From NCBI GenBank assembly GCA_025055975.1, contig JANWWM010000053.1:1-58758 (forward strand): 58,758 nucleotides of DNA, read 5' to 3'. The notes beneath the pieces were generated by a model. That model did not search any database. It was given only the letters and a program-made list of their open reading frames with translations, and had not been told where the DNA came from. How positions within the stretch are numbered: the stretch's first letter is position 1; each line of letters starts with the position of its first letter. Below, one piece after another: positions 42,837 through 50,612 of this stretch. The translations under genes were made by a program, and so were the position numbers. This DNA is from Chloroherpetonaceae bacterium. Lineage in GTDB: Bacteria; Bacteroidota; Chlorobiia; Chlorobiales; Thermochlorobacteraceae.

Positions 42837-44336
42837 TCACAAAGAACGGCGTTGTTGCAAAAGCACTTTTTTGTTGATTTTTCCCGCGTCGTTTTTGGGC
42901 AGAGCTTCATAGAACTCAAAATGTTTCGGGACTTTGTATTTGGCTAATCGTTCCAAGCAGAACGCTTTGAGTTCTTCGGCGCTCGCGCTCGCGCCTGGTT
43001 TGAGAACGACGCAAGCTTTTCCGACCTCGCCCCATTTTTCGTCGGGCACGCCAATCACGGCGACTTCCGCGACGGCGGAATGCTTGTATAAAACCTTTTC
43101 AATTTCGGCGGGATAGACGTTTTCGCCGCCCGAAATGAACATCGATTTTTTTCTGTCCACGACGTAGAAGTAACCCTCTTCGTCTTGTCGCACCAAGTCG
43201 CCCGTGTAAAACCAACCGTCTTTGAACGCTGCTTTCGTCGCTTCGGGATTTTTCCAGTAGCCTTTGGTTACGACGGGACCTTTGAAGATGAGTTCGCCAA
43301 CCTCGCCGCGTTTGACGTCGTTTCCGTCGTCATCAACGACGCGAGCGTCGACGTAGAAATTCGGCATTCCGATCGAGCCGATTTTGCGAACCGCGTCGTC
43401 TTGATGAAGCGAAAAGAGGTTGGGTCCGACCTCCGTCATTCCGAAGCCTTGACGAATCCACACGCCTTTTTCGTGCCATGTTTCAATCAAGGGAAGCGGC
43501 ATTGGCTCGCCGCCCACCATCGCAAAACGCACCGTCTTGACGGAAATGGTTTGAAAGGCGCTCGACTCCGCCATCATTTTGAGCGTCGTGGGCACGCCCA
43601 TAAAAATCGTGATGGCTTCTTCTTCCAAGAGCCGCGTCACGAGTTCCGCGTCGAATTTTTTGACGAGCGTTACGAACGCGCCGCGATGCAAAAATGGCGT
43701 GGCGACCACGTTCAAGCCGCCCGTGTGAAAGAGCGGCAGAAACGTGAGCGTTCTGTCTTCGCTCGTCAAATCGATGCGAAACGACGTGTTGACGCTGTTC
43801 CAGAACAGCATTTTATGCGAATACAACGCGCCTTTCGGAGCGCCCGTCGTGCCCGACGTGTAAAGAATGAAAAGCGGGTCGTCTTCGTCGAGTTCTCTTG
43901 CCGAAAATTCCGACCTGCAAGTTTTCTGGTCGTAACCCTCGCGCTCCAAATCGGCAAGTTTCCAAACGTGTCTCGGCTTGAAAGCGGATTGCGCGACGAG
44001 AGGCTCGAATTTTTCTTGAACGACGACCAGCGACGGTTCGCAATCCGACAGCAAATCGTCGATTTCGCGCGCCGCCAATCGATAGTTGAGCGGCGCGACG
44101 ACAAGCCCCGTCTTTTGCGCGACGAAAAAGAGAATGAAGTGCTCGAGAGAATTTTCCGCCAAAATCGCCACGCGATCGCCTCGCTTCAAGCCGAGCTCGT
44201 TTGTAAAAACGTTGGCGAGACGAGACGCGCAGTTCTGAAACTCTTGATACGTCAGCGCGCGTCCCGTTTCCGCCTCTTTCATTGCGACCTTGTTCGGAAA
44301 GTAGAGGCAAAGCTTTTCGAGCCAATCGGTCTTCAT
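42837..44336 (-). CDS. AMP-dependent acyl-CoA synthetase/ligase
   Basis: A 499-residue ANL-family ligase that would activate a fatty or other carboxylic acid to acyl-AMP and acyl-CoA. Core motifs: YTSGTTGAPKGALYSH (A3), GFGMTEVGPN (A5), GWFYTGDLVRQDEEGYFYVV with DRKKSMFISGGENVYPAEIE (A7-A8), and PKNDAGKINKKVLL with the A10 lysine. No membrane segment. It starts in an ATGA overlap with the MFS gene and lies in the same run as a KAS III homolog and a FabG-type reductase, so its product may be consumed there. Chain-length choice is unknown. Confidence 0.9.
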   Translation of the reverse strand: MKTDWLEKLCLYFPNKVAMKEAETGRALTYQEFQNCASRLANVFTNELGLKRGDRVAILAENSLEHFILFFVAQKTGLVVAPLNYRLAAREIDDLLSDCEPSLVVVQEKFEPLVAQSAFKPRHVWKLADLEREGYDQKTCRSEFSARELDEDDPLFILYTSGTTGAPKGALYSHKMLFWNSVNTSFRIDLTSEDRTLTFLPLFHTGGLNVVATPFLHRGAFVTLVKKFDAELVTRLLEEEAITIFMGVPTTLKMMAESSAFQTISVKTVRFAMVGGEPMPLPLIETWHEKGVWIRQGFGMTEVGPNLFSLHQDDAVRKIGSIGMPNFYVDARVVDDDGNDVKRGEVGELIFKGPVVTKGYWKNPEATKAAFKDGWFYTGDLVRQDEEGYFYVVDRKKSMFISGGENVYPAEIEKVLYKHSAVAEVAVIGVPDEKWGEVGKACVVLKPGASASAEELKAFCLERLAKYKVPKHFEFYEALPKNDAGKINKKVLLQQRRSL

Positions 44337-45610
44337 GGCGACGCTTCCTTGTATCTCGAATTCATTTCGCGACTGCCGAGCCATAACACGAGAGCCGCCA
44401 CCGCGCTCGCCGCGGGACAAACCGCGAGCGAAAGGCGCATCGCGTCCGGATTCGCCACGACGTTCATCGCGTCGTTGAGCCGTCCAATCACGAGCGGCGC
44501 GATTCCGTAGCCCGCGACGTTGACGATGAAGAAATAAACGCCAACCGCCAAGCCGCGCTGTTTGGGCTCGACGATGTCGTTCAAATCCGCAAACGACGGA
44601 CCAAGCCACGAGAGCGCGAAGGCTTGCATTGCGACGTTGAGCGCCAGCAAGGTTTTCGCGTCGTCGCCCAAAAGCATCATCGCCCAAATCGCCGCGCTCG
44701 CAAGGGCGGAAACGCTCGCCACGAGCATTCGCCCGCCTATTTGCTTTTTGCGGAATTTGTCGGCGAAGCGTCCGCCCAAAATCATTCCCGCGACGCCGCC
44801 CGTCATCATCGCCACGCCAAACCAAAGCCCGATTTCGCTGAGCGAGAGTTTGTGAACGCGCGCGAAATAGACCGTCAGCCACGCGCCGATGCTCGCCGAG
44901 CCAACGTTGAAAATCGCGTAGCCCAAGTGATGCAGCCACAGCGTTTTGGTTTTGAAAAGCTCCTTCAAACTCGCTTCCGATTTCGCTTCGCTTTTGGTTT
45001 CGCTCTCGCCTCGCGTCGGCTCTTTGAGCAAAAAGACGAAGATGGCGACGAGCGCGCCCGGAAAGCCCAACAAATAAAAGGCGTATCGCCAGCCCATCGC
45101 GTCGGCGATCCAGCCGCCGAGCAAAAACGCCAGCCCGCTTCCGACCGCGATCGCCGATGAATAAATGCCTTGCGCCGTCGCTCGAATTCTCTTCGGGAAA
45201 AAGTCCGATAGCAGCGACAGCGCGGCGGGTCCGAGCGTCGCTTCCCCAACGCCGACCATCACTCGACACGCGAAAATCGTCCAAAAGTCCGTCGCAAACC
45301 CCGTCATTCCCGAAAACACGCTCCACGCCGCCAGCCCAAGCGCAATCATTTTCTTGCGCTCGATCTTGTCGGCAAGTCGCCCAAACGGAATGCCTAAAAG
45401 CGTGTAGAAAATCACGAACGACGTCGAACTCAACAGCGCCAGTTCCACGTCCGAAAACGACATCTCTTTCTTGATGGGCGTGAAGAGAATGTAGATGAGC
45501 ATTCGATCAAGAAAGTTCAAGAGGTAGACGAAGGTCAGCAAGCCCAACGCATACCACGCATAGCCGCCGACGCGCGTTCTTGCAGGCTCTATGGAAATCG
45601 CTTGTTCCAT
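44333..45610 (-). CDS. MFS transporter, spinster-like family
   Basis: A 425-residue protein with twelve predicted helices. LLNFLDRMLIYILFTPIKKE, GIPFGRLADKIERKKMIALG and CRVMVGVGEATLGPAALSLL are typical of the spinster-like MFS group, which includes lipid and small-carboxylate carriers. The open frame extends 80 codons upstream without similarity; MEQAISIEPARTRVGGYAWY at 45610 is the start. It sits between the KAS III homolog and the ligase, suggesting uptake or export of that pathway's acid. Confidence 0.88.
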   Translation of the reverse strand: MEQAISIEPARTRVGGYAWYALGLLTFVYLLNFLDRMLIYILFTPIKKEMSFSDVELALLSSTSFVIFYTLLGIPFGRLADKIERKKMIALGLAAWSVFSGMTGFATDFWTIFACRVMVGVGEATLGPAALSLLSDFFPKRIRATAQGIYSSAIAVGSGLAFLLGGWIADAMGWRYAFYLLGFPGALVAIFVFLLKEPTRGESETKSEAKSEASLKELFKTKTLWLHHLGYAIFNVGSASIGAWLTVYFARVHKLSLSEIGLWFGVAMMTGGVAGMILGGRFADKFRKKQIGGRMLVASVSALASAAIWAMMLLGDDAKTLLALNVAMQAFALSWLGPSFADLNDIVEPKQRGLAVGVYFFIVNVAGYGIAPLVIGRLNDAMNVVANPDAMRLSLAVCPAASAVAALVLWLGSREMNSRYKEASP

Positions 45611-45729
45611 CGTGCGTCTTGTTCGTTTTGCGTCGTTTTCTCCGAGCCGGGCGCGGAATCTAAACGCGATGGGGAATCCTCGATCGCGAATCGCGTCCAG
45701 CGCTCGTTTCTCGTTTTTTTCGCTTCCGC

Positions 45730-46719
45730 CTAATACCGAAACGCCGCGCTCGCAAACGCCAGCCCGCCGCCCGACCCGATGAACATCGCCAAATCGCCGC
45801 GTTTGATTTTGCCTTTCTCGACCGCGTCGTGAAACGCCATCGGAATGCACGCCGACCCCGTGTAGCCGAAGCGATCCATAATCGCATGCGCTTTTTCTCG
45901 CGGCTCGCCCAATCGGTCAAGCGTCTCCCAGATGCTGTTGATGTTGATTTGCGTGAAGAAGTATTGCGCCACGTCGCGGGGTTGGATTTTCAAGCGCTCG
46001 CAAAGATTCCGAATCATTCTCGTCCACATTTCGGGATTGAGTTCTTTGGGAAACTTTCTGACGAATTTGAGCAAATGGTCTTTGCGCGCGAGCGCGTCGG
46101 GCGTTATGGGTTGATGCGTTCCGCCCGCGTAGATGCCCATCCAGTCGTGATACTGCCCTTCGGTCAGGAGTTCGCTGGCGAGGTAGCCGCGAGAGGAATT
46201 TTCTTCGGCGGAAAGAATCATCGCGCCCGCGCCGTCGGCGAAGAGCGTTACGGTTTTCTTGTCGCGCGGGTCGAGGTATTTGCTCATCGCGTAAGCGCCG
46301 ACGACGAGAATGCGCTCGTAGCGTTCATCGGCGCGAATGAACTTCGAGGCGACGTCCAACGCGGTAACGAAGCCCGCGCAAGCCGCGTTGATGTCGAACG
46401 TGCCCGCCTTTCTCGCTCCCAAGCGATGTTGAACCACCGAAGCCGTCGAGGGCGAGATGTATTCGGGCGTGTCGGTCGCCACGATGATCAAATCCAATTC
46501 TTCGGGCGACAGCGAGGCTGAACGCAGCGCGTCTTGGGCGGCTTGAACGACCAGATCGGCGGTCGATTCGTCGGGTTTCGCCCAACGTCGCTCTCGAATC
46601 GTGAGGTTCTGAACGAGCCACGTGTCGACGTCTTCTCCGAGCAGCTCGTTGAAGTATTGATTCGGCACGACCCGTTCAGGCGCGTAAAATCCGCTCGATG
46701 CGATGACCGCGTTTCTCAT
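45730..46719 (-). CDS. KAS III (FabH)-like thiolase-fold protein lacking catalytic His and Asn
   Basis: A 329-residue homolog of beta-ketoacyl-ACP synthase III. The acyl-accepting cysteine is present (C114 in NAACAGF) and the end IGSGGGLAFASAAFRY is normal, but the catalytic histidine of PHQAN is T256 (FFTQININ) and the asparagine of GNTS is Y286 (GYTGSACIP). FabH needs Cys-His-Asn for decarboxylative condensation, so this protein should catalyse acyl transfer or another reaction. It is followed by an MFS carrier and an acyl-CoA ligase and preceded by a FabG-type reductase. Annotating it as fabH would be misleading. Confidence 0.87.
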   Translation of the reverse strand: MRNAVIASSGFYAPERVVPNQYFNELLGEDVDTWLVQNLTIRERRWAKPDESTADLVVQAAQDALRSASLSPEELDLIIVATDTPEYISPSTASVVQHRLGARKAGTFDINAACAGFVTALDVASKFIRADERYERILVVGAYAMSKYLDPRDKKTVTLFADGAGAMILSAEENSSRGYLASELLTEGQYHDWMGIYAGGTHQPITPDALARKDHLLKFVRKFPKELNPEMWTRMIRNLCERLKIQPRDVAQYFFTQININSIWETLDRLGEPREKAHAIMDRFGYTGSACIPMAFHDAVEKGKIKRGDLAMFIGSGGGLAFASAAFRY

Positions 46720-46811
46720 TGTCGTTGATGTTTGTCCGCTTCGTCAAAGCGGTTGGATAAAGCCTCCTTCGTCGTTCAGAGCCAAGCGACGTCTTCGCGC
46801 CTCGTTGGCGA

Positions 46812-47558
46812 CTAAGCGGGAATGTATCCGCCATCGACGCTGATGACCGCTCCGTTGATGAACGCCGCCTCGTCGGAAGCCAAGAAGCAATAGACGTTCG
46901 CCACGTCTTCGGGCGTTCCGAAGCGTTGGAGCGGCGTTTTTTCCTTGATGGCTTCCAAGATTTTTTCGGGGATCGTTTGAATCATCTCCGTTGCGATGAA
47001 GCCAGGCGCGACGGCGTTGACGGTGATTCCTTTGCGTCCCAACTCGCGCGCCCAAACTTGCGTCATGCCAATCACGCCGGCTTTGGACGCCACGTAGTTC
47101 GTTTGCCCGAAATTGCCATAGACGCCCACGACGGAACTCGCGTTGACGATGCGACCGTATTTGCGCTCGACCATCAGCGGCGCGATCGCCTTGGCGCAGT
47201 TGAAAACCCCCGTGAGATTGACGTCAATGACTTGTTGCCACTGTTCGCGCGTCATTTTGAGGAACGAAGCGTCGCGCGTAACGCCCGCGTTGTTGATGAG
47301 AATGTCGATTTTCCCAAACTCGGCGAGGGCTTCTTTGGCGGCGCGCTCCACGCTTTCGTAGTCGGCGACGTTGACGCTTTGGAAGCGCGCGCGGACGTTT
47401 TTCCTTTCCATTTCTTCGACCAGCGCTCTGCCCTTTTGTTCGTTCAGGTCCCAGATGGCGAGCGAAGCGCCTTCGCTTGCGAACTTTTCCGCCGTCGCTT
47501 TTCCGATGCCCTGCGCGCCTCCCGTGATGACGGCGACTTTTCCTTCCAAGCGTCTCAT
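46812..47558 (-). CDS. Short-chain dehydrogenase, 3-oxoacyl-ACP/CoA reductase (FabG/PhaB type)
   Basis: A 248-residue classical SDR. TGGAQGIG (12-19) binds NAD(P)H, NNAG (89-92) is structural, and the active-site residues are S142 (NASSVVG), Y155 and K159 (YVASK). GVFNCAKAIAPLMVERKYGR and FINGAVISVDGGYIPA are typical of FabG/PhaB reductases. As it lies beside an atypical KAS III and a ligase instead of acpP/fabD/fabF, it may serve a side pathway rather than bulk fatty-acid synthesis. It begins 58 bases past the regulator gene. Confidence 0.9.
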   Translation of the reverse strand: MRRLEGKVAVITGGAQGIGKATAEKFASEGASLAIWDLNEQKGRALVEEMERKNVRARFQSVNVADYESVERAAKEALAEFGKIDILINNAGVTRDASFLKMTREQWQQVIDVNLTGVFNCAKAIAPLMVERKYGRIVNASSVVGVYGNFGQTNYVASKAGVIGMTQVWARELGRKGITVNAVAPGFIATEMIQTIPEKILEAIKEKTPLQRFGTPEDVANVYCFLASDEAAFINGAVISVDGGYIPA

Positions 47559-47616
47559 CGTCGTTTTTTAAAGTTTTGAACGTTTGAAAAATATAAAACG
47601 AGGGGAACAAAAAAAA

Positions 47617-48141
47617 TCACTTCGTCGGCGTTTTCTTTTTGCCGTTGCGCGAAAATTTCAGGTGGATTTTTTCCCTTTCGGCTTGCCATTCTTTGAGGAA
47701 GTTTTCGTAATGCTCTTCGGTCAGCTCGTAGAAGCGCGCCATTTCGGCGAGTCGGAGTTGGAGCGGAGCGAGCGACGCGTCGTCGCTTTGCTCGGCCAAA
47801 TCTTTCAAGCGGTGGGCGATGCGCGCGTTGTTGCGAATGAGCTCGAGATTGTTGCGAAAGGCGTTTTCAAAAACGGACGGGTGAATTTCGTAAAAATCTT
47901 TGCGCGTGCCCGTCGAGAGCACCTTTCGAACCAAGTTGCGCTCCACGAGCCGACGCATGATTTGGCTCACCACGCCCTTTGATCGCCCAAGTTGCTTGCA
48001 GATGTCGTCGAGCGAGAGCGGCTCGTTGGCGAACAGGAGCAATCCGACGATGTGACCCATCACGCGATTCAGCCCAAAGGCGTGATAACCGTCGCCGTAT
48101 TCGCGCAGAACTTCGCGTTTGATTTTTTCCTTCAAGCTCAT
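47617..48141 (-). CDS. GbsR/MarR-family transcriptional regulator
   Basis: A 174-residue DNA-binding protein. The winged helix-turn-helix includes PLSLDDICKQLGRSKGVVSQ then IMRRLVERNLVRKVLSTGTR; the C-terminal half is a long helix (LKDLAEQ...FYELTEEHYENFLKEWQAER) likely to dimerise. It ends with a basic tail (FSRNGKKKTPTK). It begins 7 bases past the cytidylyltransferase stop and precedes fabG-like, KAS III-like, MFS and ligase genes, so it is the obvious candidate to regulate that run. Inducer unknown. Confidence 0.85.
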   Translation of the reverse strand: MSLKEKIKREVLREYGDGYHAFGLNRVMGHIVGLLLFANEPLSLDDICKQLGRSKGVVSQIMRRLVERNLVRKVLSTGTRKDFYEIHPSVFENAFRNNLELIRNNARIAHRLKDLAEQSDDASLAPLQLRLAEMARFYELTEEHYENFLKEWQAEREKIHLKFSRNGKKKTPTK

Positions 48142-48148
48142 CGCCGTT

Positions 48149-48955
48149 TCAGGTTAAAGGTTCGCGTCGAGTTTCGTTTTCGGAAATCGTTTTCAGTTCG
48201 CCGACGTGATGCCGATACCAATTCACGCCCGCGTATTTGGCGTTGATTTGATAAATCTCAGGCTTGCGCTCCAAAAGGCTCAGAATGTCGGTCAAGGAAA
48301 ACTTCGGATTCTCGGCGTAGAGTTCGTCGTAGACGCGCTTGATGAACTCGTAATCTTCCTTGTAATCGATCGTGAAGCGATGCGACATCGAGTAGTTCAG
48401 TCCCGTTTCCCAAACCACGTTGCCGATGCGGAAGCGTTCAGGTTGTTCCCAAAAAAATGGCGTGGTGTGCTCGCGCTCGTAGGGTTTGGCGGCTTCGCGC
48501 CATGCGAGTTCGAGTTTGTCGATGGGCATCGCTTCCACGTCGTTGCCGTCGGGGTAAGTGGCGGGGTGAAGATTGCTCACGTAATCAAACTTGTCGGAAT
48601 TTTCCTTGTAGAAGTTCAACACCTTGTCGATGACGCGCGGGTCGATGAGCGGGCAATCGGACGGGATTTTGACGACGACGTCGGCGTTTTCTCGCAAGGC
48701 GGCTTGGTAGTGCCGATCGAGCAAGTCGGTGGGGTGTCCCGAAAAGCATTTCACGCGGGCTTGTTCGCAGAGGTCTCTGATGACGTCGTCGGATTTGTCC
48801 TGCGTGGTGGCGACGACGAGATCATCAAACGACGAGGCGGCTTGGATTCGCTCCAATTGGCGCAAGAGCAACGGCTTGCCCGCAAGCGGCATCATCACCT
48901 TGTTGGGCAGGCGCGTAGAGCCTGTTCGGGCTTGAACGACGACGACGATTTTCAT
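48149..48955 (-). CDS. SpsF-type cytidylyltransferase family protein
   Basis: A 268-residue nucleotidyltransferase. VVVVQARTGSTRLPNKVMMP at the N-terminus is the CTP-binding signature of the SpsF/CMP-KDO synthetase-like family; VVKIPSDCPLIDPRVIDKVL and HRFTIDYKEDYEFIKRVYDE follow the family pattern. It would attach CMP to a sugar acid or related precursor for surface glycans. The frame runs upstream to 49141 over the divergent msrA, so the ATG at 48955 with this motif at its start is chosen. First gene of the minus-strand run to 42837. Confidence 0.85.
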   Translation of the reverse strand: MKIVVVVQARTGSTRLPNKVMMPLAGKPLLLRQLERIQAASSFDDLVVATTQDKSDDVIRDLCEQARVKCFSGHPTDLLDRHYQAALRENADVVVKIPSDCPLIDPRVIDKVLNFYKENSDKFDYVSNLHPATYPDGNDVEAMPIDKLELAWREAAKPYEREHTTPFFWEQPERFRIGNVVWETGLNYSMSHRFTIDYKEDYEFIKRVYDELYAENPKFSLTDILSLLERKPEIYQINAKYAGVNWYRHHVGELKTISENETRREPLT

Positions 48956-49031
48956 TGAACGAAAGAAAACTTGATAACCACCGAAACGGTTGAGCTTGCG
49001 ACAAAATACTTCAAGCCAAGCAAAATTCACG

Positions 49032-49646
49032 ATGAAGGTTATTTTTGCGATTCTTTCAATCCAACTCGCTTCAACATCGATGAACGCGCAAGAAAAGAAA
49101 CTCGAAGTCGCCACGCTCGGCGGCGGTTGCTTTTGGTGCATCGAAGCCGTTTTTCAACGCATCGAGGGCGTGGAGAAAGTCGTTTCGGGATACAGCGGCG
49201 GCAAGACGAAAAATCCCACTTACGAGCAAGTTTGCGGCGGCAACACGGGTCATGCCGAAGTCGTCCAAATCCACTTCGACCCCAGCAAAATTTCTTACGC
49301 GGAGATTTTGGACGTCTTTTGGCATGCGCACGACCCGACGACGCTCAACCGACAAGGCAACGACGTCGGCACGCAGTATCGCTCCATCATTCTCTATCAC
49401 GACGAGCGGCAGAAAGACATCGCGTTGAAATCCAAAGCGGAATCGGAACGTTCAGGCTTGTGGAACGGCAAGTATGTGACGGAGATCGTTCCGTTTGAAG
49501 TTTTCTATCCCGCCGAAGATTATCACCAAAACTACTACAACCGCGTTGGCGATCGCAATCCGTATTGCACGTTCGTCATCAGCCCGAAGGTGCGGAAGTT
49601 GCAGAAGGAATACAAAGCTCGCTTGAAGAAAGAATACGCGGAGTAG
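49032..49646 (+). CDS. msrA: Peptide-methionine (S)-S-oxide reductase, exported form
   Basis: A 204-residue MsrA that repairs oxidised methionine. The catalytic site is [12 protein letters not shown] with nucleophile C33; a second cysteine, C36, replaces the glycine of the usual [36 protein letters not shown] and EDYHQNYY are conserved. Residues 1-19 ([20 protein letters not shown]) form a signal peptide, so repair takes place in the periplasm. It is divergent from the spsF-like gene and its TAG directly abuts the stop of the convergent PLD gene. Confidence 0.92.
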   Translation: MKVIFAILSIQLASTSMNAQEKKLEVATLGGGCFWCIEAVFQRIEGVEKVVSGYSGGKTKNPTYEQVCGGNTGHAEVVQIHFDPSKISYAEILDVFWHAHDPTTLNRQGNDVGTQYRSIILYHDERQKDIALKSKAESERSGLWNGKYVTEIVPFEVFYPAEDYHQNYYNRVGDRNPYCTFVISPKVRKLQKEYKARLKKEYAE

Positions 49647-50519
49647 TTACGCTTTCAGCGTCCAGACGGTTTTTCTGCCCTCGCCGACGTTCTGGATTTT
49701 GCCTTGCGCTTTGAGGAAGCGTTGCGCGTTGCGGACTTGATGCTTCCAGAGCTTTCCGAAACGCAGCCCGTTTATTACGCGGTCTATCTTGTCGTCGCAG
49801 ATGTCGGGGTGAGTTTCTTGAACGAGGCGATGCAGTTCTCGCGTCGTGAGTCTGCCGCGTTCCGCGAGCAGATGCAAAATCGTTTCGGCAAAAATCTCGT
49901 TGATGGTTTTGCCCGATTTCGCTCGGTTGGCGAGCAATTTTTCATTGAGCTTTCTTTCTGCGATTCGCAACGCTTTTGCGGCTTCTCGCTTCTGGGTCTC
50001 TTTTTCTTGCGCCGCTTTCAACGCCGCCAAGCGTTTGCCGTCTTGCGCGATTTCTCGCAGAAGTTCTTGCGAGATTTGATTGCCAAGATTGGCGTATCGC
50101 AAGATGTCGGCTCTGACTTTCAAGGCGAGTTCTTCGTCGTCGATCATCGCGCCATACTCGTAGTTTTCTCGCAACCCGCCACCCGTCAAATTCGCCGAAC
50201 CGATGAGCGAGATGCGTTCATCAATCACAAAGACTTTCGCGTGCAAGCGATGCAAGCTGGAAACGCTCGCGTTCTTGAAACCTTCGCAAAGTTCGAGAAC
50301 AGCGTCGGGCTGCGTAACGCCCGCAACGATGTTTTGAGCCGAGAGGTTCGTCAGCAGCGCAAGCTCAATGCGATTTCTGTTTGGGGTCGCGTCGCGGAAA
50401 ATTTTTGCGCCGTCGAGGTTGATGAACGGGCTGGCGACGAGGATTTCTCGCTCGGCGTTTCGCAAAAGGTCTCTAACGAGATTTTCAAAAGGCGACGAGA
50501 CGAGTCGGAGCGTTTTCAT
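49647..50519 (-). CDS. PLD-superfamily nuclease-like protein with C-terminal winged helix
   Basis: A 290-residue protein with one HKD motif, H93-A-K95-VFVI-D100, followed by LIGSANLTGGGLRENYEYG, so two copies are needed for an active site, as in Nuc/BfiI-type enzymes. A charged helical linker (AALKAAQEKETQKREAAKAL) leads to a C-terminal domain (about 205-290: LLAERGRLTTRELHRLVQET, DKIDRVINGLRFGKLWKHQV) that looks like a winged helix seen in restriction-type proteins. DNA cleavage, perhaps in defence or repair, is inference. No partner gene is adjacent. Confidence 0.75.
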   Translation of the reverse strand: MKTLRLVSSPFENLVRDLLRNAEREILVASPFINLDGAKIFRDATPNRNRIELALLTNLSAQNIVAGVTQPDAVLELCEGFKNASVSSLHRLHAKVFVIDERISLIGSANLTGGGLRENYEYGAMIDDEELALKVRADILRYANLGNQISQELLREIAQDGKRLAALKAAQEKETQKREAAKALRIAERKLNEKLLANRAKSGKTINEIFAETILHLLAERGRLTTRELHRLVQETHPDICDDKIDRVINGLRFGKLWKHQVRNAQRFLKAQGKIQNVGEGRKTVWTLKA

Positions 50520-50540
50520 TGACTTTGGTTTTCGATTCGC

Positions 50541-50577
50541 CAAAAACAAACGGGCGAATCCGCTGCGGGACTCGCCC
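50541..50577 (-). terminator. Terminator after the second T9SS protein gene
   Basis: On the minus strand gggcgagtcc / ggattcgccc form a 10-bp stem with one G-U pair, followed by GTTTGTTTTTGG, 36 bases past the stop at 50613. Confidence 0.75.
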
Positions 50578-50612
50578 TTTGCCTTCTCGCCTTTGGCAGA
50601 GCGATGACGTCG

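Noticed and set aside
44337-45326. Upstream extension of the acyl-CoA ligase frame by 330 codons
   Set aside because: It covers the MFS gene in another frame; the ligase homology begins at MKTDWLEKLCLYFPNKVAMK (44336), in an ATGA overlap with the MFS stop.
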